Assembly (NCBI GenBank): GCA_045651165.1
Contig: JAZRRX010000053.1
Span: 1-14,216, forward strand
Source: RGIG4608 sp045651165
Lineage (GTDB): Bacteria; Bacillota; Clostridia; Oscillospirales; CAG-272
Length of the DNA: 14,216 nt
Reading direction: 5' to 3'
Below the pieces are notes generated by a model. That model made no database searches and was not told the DNA's origin. It saw nothing but the letters and a program-made list of their open reading frames with translations. Made by a program: the position numbers and the translations under genes. Shown piece after piece: positions 1 to 7,804 of this stretch; the stretch's first letter is position 1; the number at the start of each line of letters is the position of its first letter.

Positions 1-3000
1 GCCTTTTCTTCAAAAGTCAGTCCAACCTTACGGAAACTCTCTCTGTCGGCATTCATTTCTTTGAGGATTCGCAGAGCCTGCTCTGTGGCATTTCGGATGA
101 TCTCTTCTGAGGTTTGCTCCTGTGCAGCCCCAGCCTCCTCCGCGGTAAGGTGTTTACGCCGTTCATGATACTGCTTGATGGTCTCTTCCAGCATTTCCTG
201 GAATTTCTTCGCCGCCATCTGATTTGTTTTGCCGTATTCTCTAATTTGCTTCCGTAGCATTTTGACCAATAATTCCAGTTTGGATGCAGGCATCTTCACG
301 TCAGACAGTTTTTCAAAAAACTCCGGGCTAAAAATATCTTCCTGTTCTCCATCCTCCAGAACGCTTTCGACCTTATTGTACCTTAATGCTTCTTCTACCA
401 TTTTCGCCACGCGGCGATTCATGGTATCTGTATCCACTTCGCTGGTTCCGCTCATTTTTCGTACAAAACCTGCGATTGCCATAAAACACTGGGCAAGTGC
501 GGATTCTTCTTCTCCCAGTTCACCGGAGGGCTGACAAATATCGTAGGCTGCCCGCATCCTTTTGACGGTTTTCAGAAAATATGTCTTAAAAGAGACCTTT
601 TGAACGCTCTTACCGTTACCACTCTCTGATTGAAGTTCCTGGGTAGAAACAAACACATATTCTGCGGCTTTTGCCAATAACATGTATCGTTCCGCAGGGT
701 CTCTGTTCGGATCGAGAAAAGGCATAAGATCATACCCAGCAAACAGGTCTTTCAGGATTGACAATTCCTCTCGGAACACACCGGTAGCCTGTTCAACGTC
801 ATCGGCAGTTGGCGCGACTGAATTATCGCCGCCATATATTTTCATAGCTTCGCGCATATTATCACGAATGCCGATATAGTCGATAACAAAACCAAAGTCT
901 TTGCCTTTAAACTTTCTATTTACACGGCTGATGGTCTGAATAAGCAAATGCTTCTTCAAAGGCTTATCATTGTACATATAAGTCAGTGAAGGAACGTCAA
1001 AACCGGTAATCCACATATCAACAACAATAACAATATGGAAATTAGACTTGTCCTGTTTGAAGGCAGCATCAAGCTCCTCGGAACGATTACTGTTTTTAAC
1101 GCCACCGAGGTAGTTATACATTTCTGGTTTATCGTTTGCGCCTACGCTTGCAACCATAGCCATAAACGGCATCGGCTTTAATTCACTTAATTCTTCATCG
1201 GTTGCAGAAACACCATCAGCAACCTTCTTTTCAACAAACCACTCGGGATATTTATCTTGGAATTTCTTTAAGAGTTCATATGCAATAGTTCTGCTCGAAC
1301 ACACAACCATAGCCTTCTGCACTCTATCGGGATCATTTGCACAGGCAGAAACATAGTGGTCGTGAATATCTACCGCAAGGCGTTCCAAACGGGACGGCTC
1401 ACCGAGAATAATCTCCATGGAGCTCATAGCCTTTTTACTGGCCTCAATATCATCTGCGGTAGCACCGTCATCGGCGCACTTTTTATAATAATCTTCAATT
1501 TCTTTAACTTTTGCTTGGTCAAGCAACACTTTAGCAATACGAGGATGATATTTGATGGAGACGGTAAGTCCGTCAGCAACCGCTTGATCCATTGTATAAC
1601 GGTCAATTTCTTCACCAAAGGTCTGATAGGTTTCTGAAATCGGTGTGCCGGTAAAGCCGACAAATGTTGCATTCGGCAGTGCTTCTCTGAGCACCTTAGC
1701 ATAAGGCTTGGACACCATGGCTTTCATATTATCGTCAGCATCTTTGCTAAATTGAATCTTTTTAGCATTTTCAACCTGAGTTCTATGCGCTTCGTCAGAA
1801 AAACAAATAATATTGGAACGGCTGTTAATTTCGCCGATTTTATCATCTTTTCTATCGCAGAATTTCTGAATGGTGCAGATGTAAAAACCACCGCTTTCAC
1901 GCGCACCAAGTTCTTGACGAAGAGTTTTTCTGTCGGGGACAACAGTAACCTCACCAAGGTTTAAGAACTCTTTACTTTTGGTAAACAGTTTTGCGCCTTG
2001 TTCCTGAAGGTCATCTCTATCCACAATCATAACGATGGTAGGAGAACCAATTTCGGGAATATCGGTGCAACGCAATGCAAGTTGACGGGCAAGGAAAGCC
2101 ATTGTATAGGTCTTGCCGCATCCGGTCGCACCAAAATATGTACCGCCTTTACCACTTTTCTCAATAACAGATTTAATAATGCTCTGTTTTAGGAGGCGCG
2201 AAGCAAAGAACTGCGGATAACGACAGACAATTTCTCTTTCCTCGCTGTCGTATTTGCTATCTTGGAAATAGATATAATCACGGAAAATTTCAAGAAATCT
2301 TTCGGGACTGTAAACGCCCTTTATCATTGTTTGCATTTCATCAAAAGGAAGGGTGGAAATCTTATCCCCTTCATTTACACGGCGCCAAGCATAGAAATGC
2401 TCATATGGAGTGCGTACGGTTCCGAGACGTGTTTTTACACCATCAGAAATACAAGCCAAGGGACAATAATGTAAAAGATGCGGAATATCGCGCCAATAAC
2501 GAGTAGTAATCTGCTCGTAAGCATCATAAATCGTTGCATTGGCATCGGCAGGATTTTTAAGTTCAATAATACACAGAGGCATACCGTTAACAAACAGAAG
2601 AATATCGGGACGACGAGTTTCCTTCTGCCCATTATTGATATATTCAACGGAGAATTGGTTCACGGCACGGAAAATATTATTTTCGGGATGTTCAAAGTCG
2701 ATAAGGTCAATCAAACGAGCAATTCCGTCTTGAGGGGTAAACTGCACGCCGAAAACCATCCAACCGTACACCTTATGCAGTGTGGCAAATTCGCTTTCCG
2801 CACCTACAAGGCGAACGGTATCCATAATCTGATGTATTTCGTCAGCAGTTAAATCCGCATTGGTTTTGCTCAAAAACTGTTCCATATCATCGGCGTATAA
2901 AACTGTTGTTTTTGAATTGCGAGAAATACTGTTGCCATGTAGATAATGCCATCCCTCATCCTCTAAAAATGAGAGAAAAGCATATTCAAATTCTGACTCG

Positions 3001-3035
3001 CAGTATTTGCCGTTGAATTCCTGTAATTTTGCCAT
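1..3035 (-). CDS. hsdR: Type I restriction enzyme R subunit HsdR (3' end outside window)
   Basis: HsdR is the motor and nuclease subunit of the Type I restriction complex: it translocates DNA with ATP and cuts unmodified DNA far from the site. The frame is open for about 1011 codons and has no stop before the left edge; the family is usually about 1000-1100 residues, so little is missing. An N-terminal PD-(D/E)xK nuclease is visible, with D144 and E158-x-K160. The SF2 motor follows: Walker A GATGCGKT at 302-309, DEAH at 414-417, a GFTGTP segment, and motif VI QTISRVNR at 700-707. The C-terminal part is helical and charged, as expected for contact with HsdM. The ATG at 3035 has GGAGG upstream. 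It lies 85 bases after the PIN gene and has its own candidate promoter. A hand count gives about 48% GC in the first 300 bases of the window against about 39% at 1801-1980, so the gene may be mosaic. Confidence 0.96.
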   Translation of the reverse strand, partial: MAKLQEFNGKYCESEFEYAFLSFLEDEGWHYLHGNSISRNSKTTVLYADDMEQFLSKTNADLTADEIHQIMDTVRLVGAESEFATLHKVYGWMVFGVQFTPQDGIARLIDLIDFEHPENNIFRAVNQFSVEYINNGQKETRRPDILLFVNGMPLCIIELKNPADANATIYDAYEQITTRYWRDIPHLLHYCPLACISDGVKTRLGTVRTPYEHFYAWRRVNEGDKISTLPFDEMQTMIKGVYSPERFLEIFRDYIYFQDSKYDSEEREIVCRYPQFFASRLLKQSIIKSVIEKSGKGGTYFGATGCGKTYTMAFLARQLALRCTDIPEIGSPTIVMIVDRDDLQEQGAKLFTKSKEFLNLGEVTVVPDRKTLRQELGARESGGFYICTIQKFCDRKDDKIGEINSRSNIICFSDEAHRTQVENAKKIQFSKDADDNMKAMVSKPYAKVLREALPNATFVGFTGTPISETYQTFGEEIDRYTMDQAVADGLTVSIKYHPRIAKVLLDQAKVKEIEDYYKKCADDGATADDIEASKKAMSSMEIILGEPSRLERLAVDIHDHYVSACANDPDRVQKAMVVCSSRTIAYELLKKFQDKYPEWFVEKKVADGVSATDEELSELKPMPFMAMVASVGANDKPEMYNYLGGVKNSNRSEELDAAFKQDKSNFHIVIVVDMWITGFDVPSLTYMYNDKPLKKHLLIQTISRVNRKFKGKDFGFVIDYIGIRDNMREAMKIYGGDNSVAPTADDVEQATGVFREELSILKDLFAGYDLMPFLDPNRDPAERYMLLAKAAEYVFVSTQELQSESGNGKSVQKVSFKTYFLKTVKRMRAAYDICQPSGELGEEESALAQCFMAIAGFVRKMSGTSEVDTDTMNRRVAKMVEEALRYNKVESVLEDGEQEDIFSPEFFEKLSDVKMPASKLELLVKMLRKQIREYGKTNQMAAKKFQEMLEETIKQYHERRKHLTAEEAGAAQEQTSEEIIRNATEQALRILKEMNADRESFRKVGLTFEEK

Positions 3036-3072
3036 TGTTTTGCCTCCGTTTTAACGATATTAAAGCTGTTAT

Positions 3073-3101
3073 AGTATATTAATCAATGAACCTTATAACA
3101 A
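3073..3101 (-). promoter_or_regulatory. Candidate sigma-70-type promoter for hsdR
   Basis: On the minus strand a TTGTTA (3096-3101) and a TATACT (3073-3078) are separated by exactly 17 bases. They sit in the only sizeable gap of the operon, 38 bases upstream of the hsdR start codon. If used, it would let restriction subunit levels be set apart from methylase levels. No terminator hairpin precedes it, so read-through from the upstream genes is also expected. Confidence 0.5.
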
Positions 3102-3120
3102 ACTTACTAATCTTAAGACG

Positions 3121-4272
3121 TTAATTTGGCTCCGAGAAAAAACCGTGTGCTAATGAATTACGTCTTCGTGTTAATTCATATAGGATTTTTTCATCTTGTC
3201 GTATATTGCCTTCAAGATTCTTTTCAATTTTTTGAACAGAACTAGGTTTCTTCTTGTTGTGATACTTGTGAGCGATTGATTCCAATTCCATTTCTCGTCT
3301 TGCTTTTTTGGTTTTAACAAATTCTATAGCTTCATTTAGTTCAGGTAAGCTATCAGCTCTTAAAGTATCACCTAAAAGACTTGCATACTCACCAAATTCT
3401 CTAACCAAAGTGAATGCACCCAATGGAGTGTATGTATAGGATTTTACCTCATTTATGATACTGGTATCAACCTTACTATCTGTTACAGTTTGATATCTGG
3501 ATACAAAACTATCCATTGTATACATATTGAATTGCATGTTGGTGTTCAATGAAAATTCTTTCTTTAATTCTTCGCGAGGCCCAAGTGTTTTTCCGTGAAG
3601 AATATTCCACCAATCCTCTTTTTGATCGTGAGTAACAAAAATTACATTCTTATTATTTGATTTTGCGTAGTCCATTATTTGCTTCCAAATAATCAAATCA
3701 CCATATGTGTTATTGTCGTTGTCAGAATTTTCCTTATTAGCATCTTTGAATCCGGGAGGAATTTTCTTTTTATAGCGATCAATTCCTTCTTTCTTAATCT
3801 TCTCCAACTCATCTACTGTATATGAAACACCCGTTTTTCCGTCAAATAATTGTAATATTTTTTCTAAAATAGGATCATCAGAGGTGGTTTCGACCAGAAG
3901 ATTGTTTGACTTATGTTGTTCGATCCACTTATGTACATATCGTTGCAATAAATTGAAATCAGAATCATCGTCTTTGATTCTTAGTTTTTCTTTACAAGGT
4001 CTCAGAATCTCGTCTTCTAAATTAGAATACCTTCTCGCGGATTCATATATGATTTCTGGACGCTTCCTCATGAATTCGTATGCAACGTGATATGGCATCC
4101 ATATGCGATCTTTAAGCTCTGCCATCGCATCAATTAGAACATCACGAGTCTTTTTCGAATAGCGATATAAGTTGAAGAAAACATTTGTATCGAAAACAAA
4201 TGTTGCATTTTCCCACAGTTCTTTTTTCTCGTCATCAGTTAACTCTATATATTCTTTTATTGCGTTTTTCAT
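3121..4272 (-). CDS. PIN-like ribonuclease-family protein with C-terminal HEPN-like motif
   Basis: The 383-residue protein begins with a PIN-like domain of the PIN_8/DUF4935 type. Acidic positions fit the PIN metal site: D28 in FVFDTNVFFNLY, E66 in YHVAYEF, D192 in YGDLIIW, and D216/D220 in VTHDQKEDWW. The PPGFKD segment (172-177) before the third motif is also typical of this group. PIN domains are metal-dependent RNases, so RNA cleavage is the family expectation. The last ~80 residues are charged and helical and end with RRNSLAHG, where R371 and H376 form an Rx4H motif like that of HEPN RNases. The gene lies between the TIR gene (25 bases upstream) and hsdR, inside a Type I restriction locus, which suggests an effector or back-up toxin. 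The ATG at 4272 has AAGGA about 10 bases upstream. PIN assignment is firm; the HEPN reading is tentative because the helical stretch is short. Confidence 0.85.
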   Translation of the reverse strand: MKNAIKEYIELTDDEKKELWENATFVFDTNVFFNLYRYSKKTRDVLIDAMAELKDRIWMPYHVAYEFMRKRPEIIYESARRYSNLEDEILRPCKEKLRIKDDDSDFNLLQRYVHKWIEQHKSNNLLVETTSDDPILEKILQLFDGKTGVSYTVDELEKIKKEGIDRYKKKIPPGFKDANKENSDNDNNTYGDLIIWKQIMDYAKSNNKNVIFVTHDQKEDWWNILHGKTLGPREELKKEFSLNTNMQFNMYTMDSFVSRYQTVTDSKVDTSIINEVKSYTYTPLGAFTLVREFGEYASLLGDTLRADSLPELNEAIEFVKTKKARREMELESIAHKYHNKKKPSSVQKIEKNLEGNIRQDEKILYELTRRRNSLAHGFFSEPN

Positions 4273-4297
4273 ATATAAGTTCCTTGCCTTTTTGTAA

Positions 4298-5077
4298 TTA
4301 ATCTATTTTGTTATAGTCAATAATGTAACCGATAGATTTTAGCTCTTTAAGTACATCAAATTGCCAATTGTTTTTATCAGTATAAACGATGCCTTGCATA
4401 TCTGATGGTAATTCCAGTCCATTTTCGGCAACAATAACTACTTTATTTCTGCCAAGCTTACCCATAAAATATCCCGTTTCAAAAACCACATTTTGTCGTG
4501 CTCGAGGAATTTCTTTTGATTCGGCTTTTGTATGTCCCAAATCATCTGAAGTAAACAGACAAATGGCGCTTCCAACATCGCTGTTTTCCTCAAATTTTTC
4601 AATAATAGTCTTACCCTTGTTTGCTTGTTCGCTCAAAATAATGGCATTTAAATCTTGCTTTTCGATAAGGCGAGCAACAGCGTGTTTCATAGCACTATCG
4701 TGACCATGAACGACAAAAATTTTATTCATATTGCTTGTCTTGGGCTTTGCAATGGGTTGGGCTGAAGATTTATCCTCATCGTCAATATCTTCCAAATACG
4801 TTTCAAACACTGCCTTGCAAGATCTAAGTCCTTCTGCACAACATTGAATAGAGAGTTTTGCTTCTTCAAATTCATCAGTGTCAATCCATACAACAGGTGT
4901 AAAATATGTATCTAGAAACTTCTTGTGTTCATAAGAATTTTCGCCGTATTTTTTTATTAAAAAACGTTCAGTTTTTGTATGCCACGCTTCAAAAGCAGGA
5001 ACAGAAGACCTCACATGATGATTAATTAAATCATCAATCTCATCAATTATGCTTTTGAGTTTTTGATAATCTGTCAT
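4298..5077 (-). CDS. TIR-domain protein (PF10137, CAP12/Pycsar-effector type), probable NADase-family effector
   Basis: The 259-residue protein has a helical N-terminal region (about 1-100), a short polar linker, and a TIR-like Rossmann domain from about 117 to 256. The domain opens with KIFVVHGHD (119-127) and contains the signature RQNVVFETGYFMGKLGR (194-210). E200 in that motif is the best candidate for the catalytic glutamate. Relatives of this TIR class act in CBASS and Pycsar systems and degrade NAD+; no cyclase is present here, so what would activate this one is unknown. The ATG at 5077 shares its A with the hsdS stop codon (TAATG) and has AAGGA eight bases upstream, so I prefer it over an in-frame ATG 45 bases further up inside hsdS. 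The coupling suggests co-production with HsdS. The fold assignment is strong; NADase activity is inferred. Confidence 0.88.
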   Translation of the reverse strand: MTDYQKLKSIIDEIDDLINHHVRSSVPAFEAWHTKTERFLIKKYGENSYEHKKFLDTYFTPVVWIDTDEFEEAKLSIQCCAEGLRSCKAVFETYLEDIDDEDKSSAQPIAKPKTSNMNKIFVVHGHDSAMKHAVARLIEKQDLNAIILSEQANKGKTIIEKFEENSDVGSAICLFTSDDLGHTKAESKEIPRARQNVVFETGYFMGKLGRNKVVIVAENGLELPSDMQGIVYTDKNNWQFDVLKELKSIGYIIDYNKID

Positions 5078-6195
5078 TATACTTTTCCTTCCTTCATTGC
5101 ACCTTGAATTAATACCGGACAAATATCTTTGATTTGTAATTTTAATCGTTCATTGATGTTTTTTCTCTTGATATATCCGTCATAAATGTTGGCGATCGAC
5201 TCCTGAATTTCAATAGGAGGCAAAGGAATTTTATAACTACTTAAATCTTTCCATTCTATCACTTCTCTAGCCGATCCCCAAGAATTATAACGAGCATATC
5301 TATCCATTTCAGTTCTCAAGAACCATAGAAATAGATATTTAGGTGAACATTTTGTTTTATTAACTTTTAACACTTCATATATTGAAGAAATGATACAAGG
5401 TTCATCGGCAATACCACAAGCTATTTTATCGCCGTTTCTATTAGTAGTAGGCACATAGGCAATGTCATCTTGTTGAACTAATTTATAGTTATGGAGAGAT
5501 ACGCCATCCATGTTTGCTTTTGTGTCAATAAACTTTTTGTACACAGTTAAACCTTTTACATTTTTGCAACCTTCATCTTTATTTCGCTCATCCGAAAGAT
5601 AAGCAATATCTCCAATTGTTACTTTTAAGGAATTTTTCTTTAACTCTTCAATAAAACCATCACAAACCAACTTTAGATCTTCCAATCCACGTTCATAGCT
5701 CTGTTGGTTAGCAACCATCGCCTTATAAATATCAACATATTTTTGCTGAGTTGGCAGGTCTGGGAGTTCAATATCTATATCGCACATAGTATCCCAGTCA
5801 AATGTTTCTCTCGCCGACCCCCACGAATTAAAGCGTGCATAACGGTCAAATTCGGGACGATTAAAGTACATAAATAAATAGTCAGAATTCAACAAATCTG
5901 CTCTTGCTACACGAAATACGGTATAAATTGATGAAATTAAAATTGCCTTTTCAACATTATTAAAAGCAATAGCAATCTTTTCGCCGCGTCTTGAAGTATC
6001 GGCCACATATGCAAATTCTTGTGATTTTACGACCTTATACGAAGACAGACAGACCCCATCCATATTCGCTTTTGTATCTATGAATTCTTTGCCTGTAGAT
6101 ATACCTTTAACATCGTCAAGCGTATATAAGCCATCATTATTTCTTTCGTCGCAAGGTTCGATTAAAACACCAAGTTTATATTTAGTCAATGTCAT
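5077..6195 (-). CDS. hsdS: Type I restriction specificity subunit HsdS with two homologous recognition domains
   Basis: HsdS reads the DNA target for both methylation and restriction. The 372-residue protein has two target-recognition halves separated by a helical spacer near 155-195, with a second helical region at the C-terminus. The halves are clearly related: FIDTKANMDGV is identical at 38-48 and 222-232, NSWGSAR at 123-129 and 304-310, and an ISSIY motif also occurs in both, giving a period of about 182 residues. Two domains of one type imply an inverted-repeat (palindromic bipartite) target. The ATG at 6195 overlaps the end of hsdM by 14 bases and has AGGGGG seven bases upstream, which favours it over an ATG 27 bases further up. 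The stop overlaps the start of the TIR gene. No truncated extra hsdS copy or inversion site is seen nearby. Confidence 0.95.
   Translation of the reverse strand: MTLTKYKLGVLIEPCDERNNDGLYTLDDVKGISTGKEFIDTKANMDGVCLSSYKVVKSQEFAYVADTSRRGEKIAIAFNNVEKAILISSIYTVFRVARADLLNSDYLFMYFNRPEFDRYARFNSWGSARETFDWDTMCDIDIELPDLPTQQKYVDIYKAMVANQQSYERGLEDLKLVCDGFIEELKKNSLKVTIGDIAYLSDERNKDEGCKNVKGLTVYKKFIDTKANMDGVSLHNYKLVQQDDIAYVPTTNRNGDKIACGIADEPCIISSIYEVLKVNKTKCSPKYLFLWFLRTEMDRYARYNSWGSAREVIEWKDLSSYKIPLPPIEIQESIANIYDGYIKRKNINERLKLQIKDICPVLIQGAMKEGKV
5082..5090 (-). promoter_or_regulatory. Ribosome binding site deciding the TIR gene start
   Basis: AAGGAAAAG on the minus strand, inside the last codons of hsdS, places AAGGA eight bases before the ATG at 5077. 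This supports the TAATG-coupled start. Confidence 0.7.
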
Positions 6196-7786
6196 ATCCA
6201 ATCCCCCTGAATGCATCCTCAAGCATTTTTTGAGATTGCTTTTCCTGTGCGAGAATATCGCGCATTTCTGCTTGAATGCGGCTCATTTCAGCGTTGAAAT
6301 CGATATTCAAATCGTGATCAATAAACTCAATATACTTACTTGGAACAAGGCTCCAGCCCTGTAATTTGATTTCATCTGTTCCTACACTACGATATAATTC
6401 GGGCACGGCGTAATTTGTTCCATCTGTTCCTTCATTTTGCCAAGTGTGATAAATTTTAGCAGCTCTTTGAATTTGTTCAGTTATTAACTTAATCTTTTTA
6501 AAGTTTTCTCCCTTAACTGGATTTTCTCTCCATGTGCGTAAATCCAAAAACAAAATCTCATTTTCACGATTCCTAAGCTTCCTGCCGTGATAGTTACCGC
6601 CTTTTTTATTCTGATTCAAAATCCAAAGGGTAACACTTATGTCTGTAGTAATAAACAGGTCGCGAGGAAGTATAATAATAGCTTCCACCTTATCATTTTC
6701 AATTAACTTTTGTCGGATATTAACAGTATCACTGTCACCCAAAGCACCATTTGCGAGCAGGAATCCGGCAACACCATCCAGAGGCTTTAGGTGAGACAGC
6801 ATGTGTAAAATCCAAGCATAGTTGGCATTGCTCTCAGGCGGAGTAGCATAATCTGCCCAACGAGAGTCATTTTTCAAATTGCTGTCATACCATCCTTTAA
6901 GGTTAAATGGCGGATTCGCCATGATATAGTTGAAATACAATCCTTTATGTAAGTCATGGGTAAAAGTAGAATCACTTTCTTCGCCGAGGTTATGGCTGAT
7001 ACCACGCAAAGCAAGGTTCATTTTTGCCAGACGGTAGGTGGCTGCCTCTTTCTCCTGTCCGTAAACATTGATACAACTGATATCGCCGCGCTTTTCTCTG
7101 ATAAGGTCGGTACTCTGAACGAACATACCGCCCGAACCACAGCAAGGGTCATAAAGTGTACCATCAAAAGGCTCTATCATGGCAGCAATCAACTGCACCG
7201 CATCGTGAGGGGTGTAGAATTCGCCTTCTTCTTTGGTTGCGTTTACGGCAAATTCTTTAAGGAAGTATTCATATACTCGACCGATAAGGTCTTTTTCTTC
7301 ACCGAACGCTTTATGACTGATTTTATTAACCTCATCAACAATCTGCTTAATATCATTTGGAGCAAGATTACGCGTGGTAAAAGTGCCCTCAACAAAGCAA
7401 CCTTTGAGCTGCTTACTGCTGGTAGCAATGCTGTGCAAAGCGGTATCAAGAGCAACATTTAGTTTCGGTGCAGGAGTATTGATGATGGTAGACCAACGGG
7501 CATCTGCAGGCAGATTATATGTACCATCCGTAAAGGTGGCATCATCAAAAAACGCTGCAAAGATTTCTTCATCATCCGGATCAAGTCCTTGGGCGATTAA
7601 ATCTTCACGGAGCTTTGCAACGCCATCTTCAAACTTCTCGCCAATAAAGCGCAAAAATACAAGGGTGAGCATCATATCACGCTTCTCGAAGAACGAACCC
7701 GAGTTACGCGCTTTGCGCAATATATCACGACATTTGAACAGAATAGAGTCCAAATTTATTTTTTCTTCAACTTTTTTCTTAGCCAT
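6182..7786 (-). CDS. hsdM: Type I DNA N6-adenine methyltransferase HsdM
   Basis: HsdM (534 residues, the usual length) transfers a methyl group from S-adenosylmethionine to adenine in the site chosen by HsdS; two HsdM plus one HsdS make the methylase, and HsdR joins for restriction. The N-terminal helical HsdM domain is present (KARNSGSFFEKRDMMLTLVF region). The catalytic domain shows GEFYTPHDAV, the AdoMet motif DPCCGSGGMF from residue 213, and the catalytic NPPF at 291-294, the form typical of N6-adenine enzymes. The C-terminal helices end in GIGYDID, and that coding region overlaps hsdS. The ATG at 7786 has AGGAG about ten bases upstream, and the membrane-protein gene ends only 18 bases earlier, so it belongs to the long operon. 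All catalytic motifs are intact. Confidence 0.97.
   Translation of the reverse strand: MAKKKVEEKINLDSILFKCRDILRKARNSGSFFEKRDMMLTLVFLRFIGEKFEDGVAKLREDLIAQGLDPDDEEIFAAFFDDATFTDGTYNLPADARWSTIINTPAPKLNVALDTALHSIATSSKQLKGCFVEGTFTTRNLAPNDIKQIVDEVNKISHKAFGEEKDLIGRVYEYFLKEFAVNATKEEGEFYTPHDAVQLIAAMIEPFDGTLYDPCCGSGGMFVQSTDLIREKRGDISCINVYGQEKEAATYRLAKMNLALRGISHNLGEESDSTFTHDLHKGLYFNYIMANPPFNLKGWYDSNLKNDSRWADYATPPESNANYAWILHMLSHLKPLDGVAGFLLANGALGDSDTVNIRQKLIENDKVEAIIILPRDLFITTDISVTLWILNQNKKGGNYHGRKLRNRENEILFLDLRTWRENPVKGENFKKIKLITEQIQRAAKIYHTWQNEGTDGTNYAVPELYRSVGTDEIKLQGWSLVPSKYIEFIDHDLNIDFNAEMSRIQAEMRDILAQEKQSQKMLEDAFRGIGYDID
6203..6208 (-). promoter_or_regulatory. Ribosome binding site deciding the hsdS start
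   Basis: AGGGGG on the minus strand, within the end of hsdM, lies seven bases before the ATG at 6195. An alternative ATG 27 bases upstream has no such site. Confidence 0.7.
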
Positions 7787-7804
7787 ATTAGTTAACTCCT
7801 CATA

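Noticed and set aside
1..60. Truncated hsdR pseudogene
   Set aside because: The frame is open to the window edge and near family length; the missing end is due to the cut, not a visible mutation.
229..2852. Several plus-strand open frames of 60-125 codons opposite hsdR
   Set aside because: They are antisense to a conserved gene with all motifs intact, have no convincing ribosome sites and encode low-complexity, unfamiliar sequences.
5077..6195. Phase-variable hsdS by inversion
   Set aside because: There is no second hsdS fragment, no invertase and no long inverted repeat in the window; the internal similarity is a head-to-tail protein duplication.
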